Assembly: GCA_947595635.1 (NCBI GenBank)
Contig: CANQEU010000003.1
Coordinates: 1-64,000, forward strand
Direction: 5' to 3'
Source of the DNA: an uncultured Clostridia bacterium
Lineage (GTDB): Bacteria; Bacillota; Clostridia; Oscillospirales; Acutalibacteraceae
Length of the DNA: 64,000 nt
Made by a program: the position numbers and the translations under genes. The stretch's first letter is position 1, and the number at the start of each line of letters is the position of its first letter. Below the pieces are notes generated by a model that had not been told where the DNA came from, searched no databases, and saw nothing but the letters and a program-made list of their open reading frames with translations. This document shows, piece by piece, positions 42,046 to 51,074 of the stretch.

Positions 42046-42975
42046 CTATGCCCGATTTGCGATTTCGGCTTTGACAAACCCGACTATATCACGCATTACA
42101 TTCTGCTTTGAATCAATATAACCGTTTTCACCGCCGAACAGCGTTGAATACTTTGTTTTAAAATCATAAAGAGGCGGTGCGGCTGCAATCTCGTTTACAA
42201 ATTCGTCTCCCGTTACCTCTTTGTAAATATCCGCCGTGCAAACAGGCTCTACCGCCATATTAACAAGGCTTAAATCGTTTTTTATAATTATATCTATATG
42301 TTTCCAAAGCTGCGCAAGATTATAAAATTGAAAAACTCCTCTGCTGTCAGTAAAATTAAGCGCGGAAAAGCCTATATCCAAAAACGCCTGCCTAAGCTCT
42401 TTTTTTTCGTCGTCGCGGCAGCTGAGCCTGTAAAATCCGTTATCCTGCCTTTTATAGCTTTCGGCTATAAGCCCGTTTTTTTCGGATAGCTCGGAATATT
42501 TTTTTTCGTTAAGCATCGACGGGATTATATTTATCAAATCGTAGATAAAGTTTTTCTTTATATTTTTTCCGAAAAGGCCCGGCAGTCTGATTATATGGTG
42601 ATTTTTTATATTTTCTCCCACCCACTGCTCAAGCCTGTAACGGTCGAGCCCGTACGGCTGCAAACCGTCAACGTCTATTTTTGTATCCTCGTCTGCTCCG
42701 TTTGGATTTTTATACACATCTATCGTAGAGATGAGCACAAGTCGCTTCGGATTAATTTTTTTTATATTTTCAATCGCATTGTTTATTACAGCCATATCGC
42801 CGTCGGGGTCGTTGTTAGCGAGGAATTTCTCGGCGCGAACTCCGCTATATACGCACAGCTCAGGCTCAAGTCCAAATGCGCTTTCTATATTTTTTGAATT
42901 GAATTTACCGTCAAACTCCTTTGACGCAGCTATATTTGAGCCGACGAAGCCGGTATATCCGACAATAATATCCAT
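42046..42975 (-). CDS. NAD(P)-dependent epimerase/dehydratase (extended SDR)
   Basis: The protein is 309 aa. The nucleotide-binding motif GYTGFVGSNIA is at residue ~6. LVLISTIDVY carries the catalytic Ser region, and YGLDRYRLEQW is the YxxxK-like position, here Y-x-x-x-R, so the usual catalytic Lys is replaced or shifted. HIIRLPGLFG matches the substrate-loop block. It is first in the six-gene glycan cluster and probably shapes the nucleotide-sugar precursor. Activity is uncertain given the altered motif. Confidence 0.8.
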   Translation of the reverse strand: MDIIVGYTGFVGSNIAASKEFDGKFNSKNIESAFGLEPELCVYSGVRAEKFLANNDPDGDMAVINNAIENIKKINPKRLVLISTIDVYKNPNGADEDTKIDVDGLQPYGLDRYRLEQWVGENIKNHHIIRLPGLFGKNIKKNFIYDLINIIPSMLNEKKYSELSEKNGLIAESYKRQDNGFYRLSCRDDEKKELRQAFLDIGFSALNFTDSRGVFQFYNLAQLWKHIDIIIKNDLSLVNMAVEPVCTADIYKEVTGDEFVNEIAAAPPLYDFKTKYSTLFGGENGYIDSKQNVMRDIVGFVKAEIANRA

Positions 42976-43071
42976 AATTTATACACCTGTTTTTCTAAAA
43001 TTTTTTGTTATAGTTGCTATTTATCTAAGTATATACTAACGGATTAATTATGTCAAATACTCAATCGGCAA

Positions 43072-43230
43072 GGGCTTTGCGCGGAATGCCCGCTTGTCAG
43101 GCAGACCCTGCCTGCGCTGCAGCCGTCGCTTGGAGCTTCGCTCCTAAGTCCTTCGGCGCAGGATTTTATCCTGCGCCGAAGGACTGCGATGTCCCGACCG
43201 CCAAGGGCGGCTGGGACATCTGCGACGGCT
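43072..43230. other. Cloverleaf-like (four-way junction) element 2
   Basis: A 9-bp closing stem AGCCGTCGC (43121-43129) / GCGACGGCT (43222-43230) encloses three hairpins. These are GGAGC/GCTCC (43132-43144), an 18-bp perfect stem beginning AGTCCTTCGGCGCAGG with a 3-nt loop (43147-43185), and GATGTCCC..CCGCC/GGCGG..GGGACATC (43188-43220, one mismatch and one G.U). Two further hairpins precede it: GGGC/GCCC near 43072 and CAGGCAG/CTGCCTG (43098-43114). The closing stem touches the stop codon of the Mrp gene. The rest of 42976-43071 holds nothing I recognise. Confidence 0.78.
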
Positions 43231-44066
43231 TATATTTTTGTTTTCTGCTCAATCTTGTCGGCAGTATCGTCAAGATAGCTTGAGTTAAAAAGCTCGATTG
43301 TGCCGGTGTCGGCACATTTTACAAGCTGCGTGTCTATCGGCAGCCTTCCTATGACGTCAATGCCAAGCTCAGAGGCAACGTCCTCAATATGGCTCTCGCC
43401 GTATATGCTGTGGCGCTTGCCGCAGTCGGGACATTCATAATAACTCATATTTTCAACAACGCCGAGAATTGGAATTTTCATCATCTGCGCCATTTTTACC
43501 GCCTTGCCGACTATCATTGACACAAGCTCCTGCGGCGACGTTACAATTACTATCCCGTCAACCGGTATCGACTGAAATACGGTAAGCGGAACATCTCCCG
43601 TTCCCGGAGGCATATCAACAAACATATAGTCAATATCCTTCCATATAGTTTCTCCCCAAAACTGCTTTACAACTCCGCCTATTACCGGGCCGCGCCAAAT
43701 CACCGGGTCGTTTTCATTCGGCAAAAGCAAATTCACCGACATTATATCTATACCCGTTTTGCTGCGCACCGGTATAAGTCCGAAATCGCTGCCCTTTGCC
43801 TTCTCCTTCAAACCAAACGCCTTTGGTATCGACGGGCCTGTTATATCAGCGTCAAGCACAGCCGTTTTATAGCCCCTGCGGTTAAACAGCACCGCAAGCA
43901 CGGATGTTATCATAGATTTTCCTACTCCGCCCTTGCCGCTTACAACGCCAATAACCTTTTTTACACTTGAACCATCGCTCAGCTTTTCGATGAAGTCCTG
44001 AGGCGATGTTTTTCTTGACGAACAGCTTTCACCGCAGCTTGAGCAGTCATGTGAACATTCTGCCAT
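43230..44066 (-). CDS. Mrp/NBP35-type P-loop ATPase (Fe-S cluster carrier)
   Basis: It probably carries or assembles Fe-S clusters. The protein is 278 aa. The N-terminus is rich in Cys (CSHDCSSCGESCSSRK), as in NBP35-type proteins, and could hold a cluster. The deviant Walker A is SGKGGVGKSMIT (~43), DADITGPSIP is the A' motif, and DMPPGTGD follows. CPDCG near residue 215 supplies the CxxC used for the bridging cluster. AGGAGAG precedes the ATG. Confidence 0.9.
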   Translation of the reverse strand: MAECSHDCSSCGESCSSRKTSPQDFIEKLSDGSSVKKVIGVVSGKGGVGKSMITSVLAVLFNRRGYKTAVLDADITGPSIPKAFGLKEKAKGSDFGLIPVRSKTGIDIMSVNLLLPNENDPVIWRGPVIGGVVKQFWGETIWKDIDYMFVDMPPGTGDVPLTVFQSIPVDGIVIVTSPQELVSMIVGKAVKMAQMMKIPILGVVENMSYYECPDCGKRHSIYGESHIEDVASELGIDVIGRLPIDTQLVKCADTGTIELFNSSYLDDTADKIEQKTKI

Positions 44067-44094
44067 TTTAATCTCTCCTACCCTGTTATTATGC

Positions 44095-44130
44095 AGGCTT
44101 CCCGAAACAACTGCGCATTCCGGGAAGCCT
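44095..44130. terminator. Hairpin between the membrane-protein gene and the Mrp gene
   Basis: AGGCTTCCCG and CGGGAAGCCT form a perfect 10-bp stem with a 16-nt loop. T-tracts are weak on both strands, so it may be a leaky terminator or a processing site. Confidence 0.5.
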
Positions 44131-44183
44131 TAAATTCTGACAATATAAATTTTTTCAAGAGCCTTAAAAAACTCTCCGCTTAA

Positions 44184-44876
44184 TTATTTATCTGCACTTT
44201 CTTCAAGAATACTCTGAATCGTCTTTTCCGTATCCTCCGAAATTTTTTCTTCTTCGGCCGCGTTCTCATCAGCCTGTGCGTTATCGTCCAACGCCTCGTC
44301 CCCGTTTGGCAACTCGGCTTCATCCTGCTCCGCACCCTCGTCGGAGCCGTCCTGCTCGGCGCCGTCCTCATCGTCAGAGCCGATGTCAAGCGTTTTAATA
44401 TCCGAATAATCAACATTCTCTTCATCGCCTTCGGCGCTTTCATCCTCAGGCTGCTCGTTCTGCTCGTTTGCATCGCTTATTTCATAGCCGCTTAGGAACG
44501 TGTAAGGAACTCCGTAGCCCAGCGCTACCGCGGCAATAACAGCCGCCGTGTTGCCGCCGCTTGCCGCAAGCTGCTCGTGCAGCGGCATAAATGCGAAAAG
44601 ATAAGCAACAATAACATATATCGCCGGCAGACAAATCAATATCAGTGAAGCCGGACTAAAGCGCTTTATTTGCTTTCCGTCGCCGACTCTTGTCGCATAA
44701 AAAAGGATAAGACCGAAAAGGACAAAAATGAGCATATATACAAGGTCGCCGGCAAGACTGTTAGTAAGCGAATTGCCTGAAATAGTGGAGAAGAAATACG
44801 CGCATACGCCAAAGCCTAAAACAAGGAATGCCGAAAAGAAAAGATTGATGTGCTCTCTTTTACTTGGTTTTTTCAT
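44184..44876 (-). CDS. Hypothetical four-helix membrane protein with acidic tail
   Basis: The protein is 230 aa with no named family. Four membrane helices lie at about 9-32, 43-66, 75-97 and 108-130 (for example LVYMLIFVLFGLILFYATRV). A ~95-residue tail of almost only Asp/Glu/Ala/Gln follows (SDDEDGAEQDGSDEGAEQDE is one stretch). CAGGAGG sits 9 nt before the ATG, so the gene is real. The antisense-frame 97-aa ORF over the tail is a shadow. The tail recalls the acidic N-terminus of the gene at the right window edge, but no homology is claimed. Confidence 0.72.
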   Translation of the reverse strand: MKKPSKREHINLFFSAFLVLGFGVCAYFFSTISGNSLTNSLAGDLVYMLIFVLFGLILFYATRVGDGKQIKRFSPASLILICLPAIYVIVAYLFAFMPLHEQLAASGGNTAAVIAAVALGYGVPYTFLSGYEISDANEQNEQPEDESAEGDEENVDYSDIKTLDIGSDDEDGAEQDGSDEGAEQDEAELPNGDEALDDNAQADENAAEEEKISEDTEKTIQSILEESADK

Positions 44877-44965
44877 AATGTTTATCCTCCTGATGTTTTT
44901 AACAATGTAATGTTATCAAAGAAATGTGTCAAAACTATTACCATTTCAAAAATTTACAAATTTAT

Positions 44966-45886
44966 TTATTTCTTTACCGCAACATAGCAGCACCAGCCGT
45001 TGTCAAGGTATTCCTCGATTATATCAAAGGATTTTTCCACGCTCTTTTTAACCTCGTCGGCTCGGCTGTCAATAATTCCGCTCATAATATACACCGCGCC
45101 GTCCGCCATAAAACTTTTAATATCCTCGGAAAGCAGAATTATCGCGTCTGCAACTATGTTCGCCGCGATAACGTCAAACCTTCCGCTCACCCTATCGGTC
45201 AGATTTCCGTGTATGACCTTGATTTTTTCACCCACGCCGTTAAGCGCGGCGTTTTCCCTTGCGGTCTTTACAGCCATTTCGTCTATGTCAACGCCAAGAG
45301 CGCTTTCGGCTCCAAGAAGAACAGCCGCCACAGACAAAATACCGCTGCCGCAGCCAACGTCAAGCATTCTGTCGTTCGGCTTGATATGCTTTTCAAGAGC
45401 CTCAAGGCACAGTCTTGTTGTTTCGTGCGTTCCCGTGCCAAACGCAATTCCGGGGTCAAGGCTAAGTACCGCCCTGCCGTCAGGCTCATAATCGTCGCGC
45501 CAGCTCGGCCTTATAAGTATTCTATCCCCGACCTTAATTGGATTGAAATATTTTTTCCAGTTATTAAGCCAATCCTCTTCCATGCACGAGCCGTCGGTTA
45601 TTTTGAATTTAATTCCCTGCGCCGTGTAACGCTCCCTAAGAAACGCCAACGCCTCCGCCGGATTATCCTCAGGCGAAATATATATATGGATTATGACCTT
45701 GCTTCTGTCCTTGTTCAAAAGCTCTTCGTCTATCAAATCTATATTGGCTATCTCAAGCACCTCGGCTTCAAGGCTTGAATAATCCTCTACATAAATACCG
45801 TAGGGCGCCGCCATATGCGCCGCGGCCTCCGCCCTTTCGGCGTCCTCACTTTCAACTTCAATTTTTATCTCTGTCCACTCCGCCAT
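44966..45886 (-). CDS. prmA: Ribosomal protein L11 methyltransferase
   Basis: It trimethylates ribosomal protein L11. The protein is 306 aa: an N-terminal substrate-binding domain (MAEWTEIKIEVESEDAE), linker, then SAM-binding DVGCGSGILSVAAVLLGA (~173) and catalytic-region ANIVADAIILL. GTGTHETTRLCLEAL is the usual preceding motif. It lies 55 bp after dnaJ, as in many Firmicute heat-shock operons. Confidence 0.95.
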   Translation of the reverse strand: MAEWTEIKIEVESEDAERAEAAAHMAAPYGIYVEDYSSLEAEVLEIANIDLIDEELLNKDRSKVIIHIYISPEDNPAEALAFLRERYTAQGIKFKITDGSCMEEDWLNNWKKYFNPIKVGDRILIRPSWRDDYEPDGRAVLSLDPGIAFGTGTHETTRLCLEALEKHIKPNDRMLDVGCGSGILSVAAVLLGAESALGVDIDEMAVKTARENAALNGVGEKIKVIHGNLTDRVSGRFDVIAANIVADAIILLSEDIKSFMADGAVYIMSGIIDSRADEVKKSVEKSFDIIEEYLDNGWCCYVAVKK

Positions 45887-45941
45887 AAGTATATCCTTTC
45901 GATGTAAATGCCGCTAAAAGCCTCTCTTTTAAGCTTCCGCC

Positions 45942-47078
45942 TTATTCAAACATTCCCTTCAGCTTGTCGAAAAAGCCCTTGCGCTTTTGATAATTCCGCT
46001 CGCCGGTCGAGCCGTCGAACTGTTTTAAAAGCTCCTTTTGTTTTGCGTTCAAATTTTTCGGCACCTCGATAGAAACCCTAACATATTGGTCGCCTCTCGT
46101 TTTGCCGCCAAGCCTCTGCACGCCCTTGCCCCTGAGCTTAAACACGTCGTTGGGCTGTGTGCCCTCGTGAATTTCATAGCTTACCTTGCCGTCAAGCGTA
46201 GGAACGGTAACCTCGCCGCCGAGTGCGGCCTGAGCGAATGTAATAGGTATTTCACACCACACGTCATCGCCTCTGCGCTCAAAAATCGGGTGCGGCCGAA
46301 CATTTATAAACACATGAAGATCGCCGTAAGGGCCGTTGTTCGTTCCGGCGTTGCCGTGACCCCCCACCTTCAGCACCTGACCGTCCGCAATGCCGGCAGG
46401 TATATCAATTTCAACGCTGCGCTTTGTGCGCACTCTGCCGGTGCCGTTGCAGTTGGGGCATCTTTTCTCTATTACCTTGCCCTTTCCCCGGCATGCGTCG
46501 CAGGCTCTTGAGGTTTGTATAACGCCGAACGGAGTTCGCTGATTTATTGTTACCTGACCCGTTCCATGACAGGTGGGGCAGGTCTTCGGGCTTGTGCCCT
46601 TTGCCGCTCCCGTTCCGCTGCATTCGCTGCAGGTGCTGACATTATGATAGCTCACAGTCTTGCGGCAGCCCTTTGCCGCCTCCTCAAAGCTTACTGCAAC
46701 AGTTGCCTCAACATCCGAGCCTCTGTGCGGAGCATTCGGATTTGCCTGACGCCGTCCGCCGAAGCCGCCGAAAAAGCTGCTGAAAATGTCGCCGAAATCC
46801 ATATCCTGCCCAAAAGGACTTCCGCCGGCTGCGCCCGCGCCATAGCTCGGATCAACTCCCGCGTGGCCAAACTGGTCGTACCTCGCCCTCTTTTCCTTGT
46901 CCGAGAGAACCTCGTATGCCTCGTTTACCTCCTTGAACTTAGCCTCAGCTTCCTTGTCGCCGGGGTTAAGGTCAGGATGATATTGCTTTGCAAGCTTTCT
47001 AAACGCCTTTTTTATTTCATCGTCAGAGGCACCCTTTGGTACGCCCATCACCTCATAATAATCTCTTTTGTCAGCCAA
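45942..47078 (-). CDS. dnaJ: Chaperone DnaJ (Hsp40)
   Basis: It stimulates DnaK ATPase and delivers clients. The protein is 378 aa: J domain with HPD in [10 protein letters not shown] (~33), a Gly/Phe-rich stretch ([19 protein letters not shown]), four CxxCxGxG zinc repeats ([32 protein letters not shown]) and the C-terminal substrate-binding domain. It is 108 bp behind dnaK, separated by a hairpin. Confidence 0.97.
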   Translation of the reverse strand: MADKRDYYEVMGVPKGASDDEIKKAFRKLAKQYHPDLNPGDKEAEAKFKEVNEAYEVLSDKEKRARYDQFGHAGVDPSYGAGAAGGSPFGQDMDFGDIFSSFFGGFGGRRQANPNAPHRGSDVEATVAVSFEEAAKGCRKTVSYHNVSTCSECSGTGAAKGTSPKTCPTCHGTGQVTINQRTPFGVIQTSRACDACRGKGKVIEKRCPNCNGTGRVRTKRSVEIDIPAGIADGQVLKVGGHGNAGTNNGPYGDLHVFINVRPHPIFERRGDDVWCEIPITFAQAALGGEVTVPTLDGKVSYEIHEGTQPNDVFKLRGKGVQRLGGKTRGDQYVRVSIEVPKNLNAKQKELLKQFDGSTGERNYQKRKGFFDKLKGMFE

Positions 47079-47129
47079 AATCTCGCCTCCATATATATGT
47101 AGCTTTTATCCGCTAAACCGCGCAAAAGC

Positions 47130-47155
47130 CCCCTCAGGGCTCAAGCCCTGTGGGG
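47130..47155 (-). terminator. Hairpin between dnaK and dnaJ (attenuator or processing site)
   Basis: CCCC-T-CAGGGC pairs with GCCCTG-T-GGGG around TCAA. On the minus strand it is followed by GCTTTTGC, a weak T-tract, so partial termination or mRNA processing that lowers dnaJ relative to dnaK is plausible. Confidence 0.5.
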
Positions 47156-47186
47156 ACATACGCAGCGGTTAAATATTTATCGGTTA

Positions 47187-49025
47187 TCAGTCAACATCCT
47201 TAAAATCCGCATCATACACATTGCCGTCGTTGCCGCCTGTCGGAGGAGTATCCTGCGCAGCGCCTGCTCCCGGAGCTGCCTGCTGCTGAGAGGCAGCCTG
47301 CTGGTAAAGCTTTGAGCCTATATTCTGAAGCTCCTGCTCCAATGCCGACTTAGCGGTTTTAATCAGCTCCGCGTCGTTCTTGCTTATCGCCTCTTTAACT
47401 GCGGCAGATTTTGTATTGAGGCTCGTTTTATCCTCTTCGCTTATTTTATCGCCGTTCTCGCTTATAAGCTTATCGACCTGATAGCAAAGGTTTTCAGCCT
47501 CGTTCTTTGCGTCTACCTCCTCGCGGCGCTTTTTGTCCTCGGCCGCGTATTGCTCCGCCTCTTTAACTGCCTTGTCTATATCGTCCTTTGACATATTGGT
47601 GCTTGAAGAAATGGTTATCTTCTGCTCCGCGCCTGTGCCAAGATCCTTTGCGGATACGTTTACTATACCGTTTGCGTCAATATCAAACGTAACCTCTATC
47701 TGAGGAACGCCTCTCCTTGCAGGAGCTATTCCCGTAAGAGCAAACAGACCAAGCTGCTTATTATCCCTCGCAAACTCTCTTTCACCCTGAAGAACATTTA
47801 TTTCAACCTGCGTCTGGTTATCCGCGGCAGTAGAGAATATCTGGCTCTTCTTTGTCGGAATAGTTGTGTTTCTGTCGATTATCTTTGTCATAACGCCGCC
47901 CATTGTTTCAACGCCGAGCGAAAGCGGAGTAACGTCAAGCAGAAGAAGTCCGTCTACCTCGCCGCCGAGAACGCCTGCCTGAATTGCGGCGCCAATCGCA
48001 ACGCATTCGTCAGGGTTTATTCCCTTAAACGGCTCTTTTCCGATAAAGCCCTTTACCGCGTCCTGAACGGCAGGTATTCTTGAAGAACCGCCAACCATAA
48101 GAACCTTGTCTATGTCGTTTATTGAAAGTCCGCTGTCCTGAAGGGCGTTCTTAACAGGACCCATTGTTTTTTCAACTAAATCTGCTGTAAGCTCGTTGAA
48201 TTTTGCTCTTGTAAGAGTAAGGTCAAGGTGCTTTGGGCCTGTTGCGTCGGCTGTTATAAACGGAAGATTGATTGCCGCTTGAGTAACGCCGGAAAGCTCT
48301 ATTTTTGCCTTTTCGGCAGATTCCTTAAGTCTTTGCATTGCCATTTTATCATTTGACAAATCAATGCCTGTTTCACTCTTAAAGCTTTGAACCATCCAGT
48401 CGATAATTCTCTGGTCAAAGTCATCGCCGCCAAGACGGTTGTTACCTGCCGTAGCCAAAACCTCCTGAACGCCGTCGCCCATTTCTATAATAGATACGTC
48501 AAACGTGCCGCCGCCAAGGTCATAAACCATAACCTTTTGGTCGCTTTCCTTGTCAACGCCGTATGAAAGAGCAGCGGCTGTCGGCTCGTTTATTATTCTC
48601 TTAACATCAAGTCCGGCAATTTTTCCCGCGTCCTTTGTTGCCTGACGCTGAGCGTCTGTAAAATATGCCGGAACGGTTATTACCGCCTGAGAAACGGTCT
48701 CTCCGAGATAAGCCTCGGCGTCAGCCTTAAGCTTTTGAAGTATCATTGCCGAAATCTCCTGCGGAGTATAGCTTTTGCCGTCTATATTTACCTTGTATGC
48801 AGAACCCATTTCCCTTTTGATTGAAGAAACCGTTCTGTCCGGATTTGTGATGGCCTGCCTTTTTGCAACCTGACCCACAAGTCTTTCCCCTGTTTTTGAA
48901 AAAGCAACAACAGACGGCGTTGTTCTTGCGCCCTCCGCATTTGCAATAACTACCGGCTCGCCGCCCTCGATTACTGCCACGCATGAATTAGTTGTTCCCA
49001 AGTCTATACCTATTGTCTTTGCCAT
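47187..49025 (-). CDS. dnaK: Chaperone DnaK (Hsp70)
   Basis: This ATP-dependent folding chaperone is 612 aa. [14 protein letters not shown] opens the ATPase domain, [13 protein letters not shown] and [14 protein letters not shown] are the phosphate motifs. [14 protein letters not shown] begins the linker and substrate domain. The tail is Gln/Ala/Gly-rich ([16 protein letters not shown]) and ends acidic. It lies 64 bp after grpE. Confidence 0.98.
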   Translation of the reverse strand: MAKTIGIDLGTTNSCVAVIEGGEPVVIANAEGARTTPSVVAFSKTGERLVGQVAKRQAITNPDRTVSSIKREMGSAYKVNIDGKSYTPQEISAMILQKLKADAEAYLGETVSQAVITVPAYFTDAQRQATKDAGKIAGLDVKRIINEPTAAALSYGVDKESDQKVMVYDLGGGTFDVSIIEMGDGVQEVLATAGNNRLGGDDFDQRIIDWMVQSFKSETGIDLSNDKMAMQRLKESAEKAKIELSGVTQAAINLPFITADATGPKHLDLTLTRAKFNELTADLVEKTMGPVKNALQDSGLSINDIDKVLMVGGSSRIPAVQDAVKGFIGKEPFKGINPDECVAIGAAIQAGVLGGEVDGLLLLDVTPLSLGVETMGGVMTKIIDRNTTIPTKKSQIFSTAADNQTQVEINVLQGEREFARDNKQLGLFALTGIAPARRGVPQIEVTFDIDANGIVNVSAKDLGTGAEQKITISSSTNMSKDDIDKAVKEAEQYAAEDKKRREEVDAKNEAENLCYQVDKLISENGDKISEEDKTSLNTKSAAVKEAISKNDAELIKTAKSALEQELQNIGSKLYQQAASQQQAAPGAGAAQDTPPTGGNDGNVYDADFKDVD

Positions 49026-49089
49026 GATATTGTCCTCCCTGATTTAGTTTTGTATTTTTTGTATTTAATGTTTATGTTAAATGACCTTA

Positions 49090-49686
49090 TCAGTCACAGT
49101 TAGCGACCTGAACCATTGCATGACGGATTATTTTATCGCCCGTTTTATATCCCTTTTGGAAAACCTGAGCCAAAACATTGTCGCCAAGAGATTCATCCTC
49201 AACCTTTGAAACCGCATTATGCAGCGCCGGGTCAAATTCATCGCCGACTTTTCCAAAGCTCTCCACATTAAGCTTTAACAGCGCGTTATCCATTTGCGCC
49301 GATACAAGCTCTATTCCCTTTTTAAATTCCTCCGGGGCGTTCTCGGACGCCTTTAGCGCCATCTCCAGACTGTCCGCTACGTTCAATATTTCAGCCACGG
49401 CGTTCGCCGTTGCATCCGAATAAATAGCCGCCTTTTCATTAGTTGTTCTTTTGCGGTAATTGTCGTATTCGGCGGCAAGCCTCAGATAATTGTTCTTCTG
49501 CGTTTCAAGCTCCTGCTTAAGCTTTTCTTCGTCTGTCTTTTCCTTTGTCTTTTCCTTTGTCTTTTCTTCTGTCTTTTCTTCCTTTTTCTCTTTTTCCTCT
49601 TTCACTTCTTCTTCCGTTGCCGTTTCCTCACATACCTCTTTTTCGGTATCGTTCTGCTTCTCTTTTTTCTTTTCGCTTCTGCTCAC
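49090..49686 (-). CDS. grpE: Nucleotide exchange factor GrpE
   Basis: It releases ADP from DnaK. The protein is 198 aa. The first ~65 residues are a Lys/Glu/Thr run with short repeats (EKTKEKTKEKT), longer than usual. A long dimer helix follows (NYLRLAAEYDNYRKRT), then the C-terminal beta domain with DNALLKLNVESFG and GYKTGDKIIRHAMVQV. Second gene of the hrcA operon, 84 bp after hrcA. Confidence 0.95.
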   Translation of the reverse strand: MSRSEKKKEKQNDTEKEVCEETATEEEVKEEKEKKEEKTEEKTKEKTKEKTDEEKLKQELETQKNNYLRLAAEYDNYRKRTTNEKAAIYSDATANAVAEILNVADSLEMALKASENAPEEFKKGIELVSAQMDNALLKLNVESFGKVGDEFDPALHNAVSKVEDESLGDNVLAQVFQKGYKTGDKIIRHAMVQVANCD

Positions 49687-49770
49687 TTAACTCACACCTC
49701 CGTTATATCATTTAAGCATTTGCAAGGCTTTAAACACTTGCTCAGCTGCGGCTTTGTTATATGTTCAGGC

Positions 49771-50799
49771 TTACGGTTCAAGCAATTCATTTATCAGCTT
49801 TCCCACAAGGGCTGAAACATATTCCAGAATACCCATATTTTTTCTGTAATCGTTTCTAAGTGGAGCTATTATTCCTATAGCCCCGGACGGCTGCTGCGCC
49901 ACGCAGTAGCGCCTTGAAATTACCGCGCACCTGTAAAGCGCCGGAACGCCCGTTTCGGTTCCAAGCAGCGCTCCCGAGCCTCTATCGGCGTTAAGCAGCA
50001 GATATGCCAGCTGCTCGTGCTCGCCGATGAACTTTATTATCCCTCTTAAATCCTCAAGCTGAAAATCGTTTGAAAATAAAAGGTTAGACTCGCCGTGCAT
50101 TTTAACGTCCATACGGTTTATCTCCGCACACTGCTCCATAACAACGCTAAGCACGCTCGGCATAAGCATTGAAAGCTCGCCAAAGCCTGCCGCAAGGCTT
50201 TGAATATACGCGGGCGTCACCTTGTGCGGCTCTATTCCGACAAGCGCGTTGTTAAGCAGTCTTTCAAAAACCTTAACAAGCTCCTGCGTTAGAATATAAT
50301 CGCAGCGAAACAGTCTGTACTTTATCATTCCGCCCGACGTTACAAGAACCGCCATTGCTGTTTGTCTTCCGGTTTGAACGATTCTGAGCTTTGAAACGGT
50401 CACCGCCTCCGGCGGAGGAGTAGTCGCAACGCACACGCCGCCGGTAAGCTGTGACAGCACGCGGGCGGCGCTGTCAAGAATACGCTCCGGGTCGTTTGCG
50501 GACGCGGCTATCTGTCTGAAAGCCTCGGCTTTTTCTCTGTTCGTCGGTTCAAGCGGCTTTGCCGCCACATTCAGATAATGGCGGTATCCCTCTTGAGTCG
50601 GGATTCTTCCGGCAGACGTATACGGCTGAGCCAGAAGACCTGCCTGAGAAAGCGCCGCCATTTCGTTGCGGACAGTTGCCGACGACACGTTGAGTCCGGT
50701 GCTTTCCAAAAGCTGCTTCGAGCCGATTGGCTCTGCGGTGTGAATATATTGCTCAACCACGCAGCAAAGTATTTTACTTTTTCTTGATGCGAAATCCAA
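49771..50799 (-). CDS. hrcA: Heat-inducible transcription repressor HrcA
   Basis: It represses class I heat-shock genes by binding CIRCE, with folding helped by GroEL. The protein is 342 aa: an N-terminal winged helix (KILCCVVEQYIHTAEPIGSK, then SSATVRNEMAALSQAG) and a C-terminal GAF-like sensor with LRNDYRKNMGILEYVSAL near the end. It heads the hrcA-grpE-dnaK-dnaJ-prmA operon and has a perfect CIRCE just upstream, so it controls its own operon. Confidence 0.96.
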   Translation of the reverse strand: MDFASRKSKILCCVVEQYIHTAEPIGSKQLLESTGLNVSSATVRNEMAALSQAGLLAQPYTSAGRIPTQEGYRHYLNVAAKPLEPTNREKAEAFRQIAASANDPERILDSAARVLSQLTGGVCVATTPPPEAVTVSKLRIVQTGRQTAMAVLVTSGGMIKYRLFRCDYILTQELVKVFERLLNNALVGIEPHKVTPAYIQSLAAGFGELSMLMPSVLSVVMEQCAEINRMDVKMHGESNLLFSNDFQLEDLRGIIKFIGEHEQLAYLLLNADRGSGALLGTETGVPALYRCAVISRRYCVAQQPSGAIGIIAPLRNDYRKNMGILEYVSALVGKLINELLEP

Positions 50800-50823
50800 G
50801 CTTATTCACCTCTTGCTTTTGAA

Positions 50824-50850
50824 TTAGCACTCTAACATTCAGAGTGCTAA
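50824..50850. promoter_or_regulatory. CIRCE operator
   Basis: TTAGCACTC-N9-GAGTGCTAA occurs without a mismatch, 24 bp upstream of the hrcA ATG and at the predicted transcription start. Confidence 0.98.
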
Positions 50851-50860
50851 CCGTAGTTAT

Positions 50861-50889
50861 AATTTACCACCAGAGTATAAAAATGTCAA
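50861..50889 (-). promoter_or_regulatory. Promoter of the hrcA heat-shock operon
   Basis: On the minus strand, TTGACA (50884-50889) and TAAATT (50861-50866) are separated by 17 bp. CIRCE begins 10 bp downstream of the -10. Confidence 0.75.
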
Positions 50890-51019
50890 GTCTAATATTT
50901 GTAAACTAATTATTAAGAGATTTTCATTATGCGGCAGAATAGCGTAAACGGGCGCAGAGGGGCGTTTAATATAGAACAAATTAAGCTAAAACAAAGCTGA
51001 ACGCGGGGGCTAAGCTTAC

Positions 51020-51048
51020 TTGACTTTTCAATTGTTAGCTAATATACT
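51020..51048 (+). promoter_or_regulatory. Promoter of the two small membrane-protein genes
   Basis: TTGACT (51020-51025) and TATACT (51043-51048) have 17 bp between them, 26 bp before the ATG at 51075. Confidence 0.75.
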
Positions 51049-51074
51049 TATTATATAAGGACGGAGGTTATATT

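Noticed and set aside
44924-45778. 284-aa plus-strand ORF opposite prmA
   Set aside because: Shadow of prmA, which has its SAM motif, start site and operon context on the minus strand.
47101-47186. Riboswitch between dnaK and dnaJ
   Set aside because: Only one hairpin with a short T-tract is present; no known aptamer motif.
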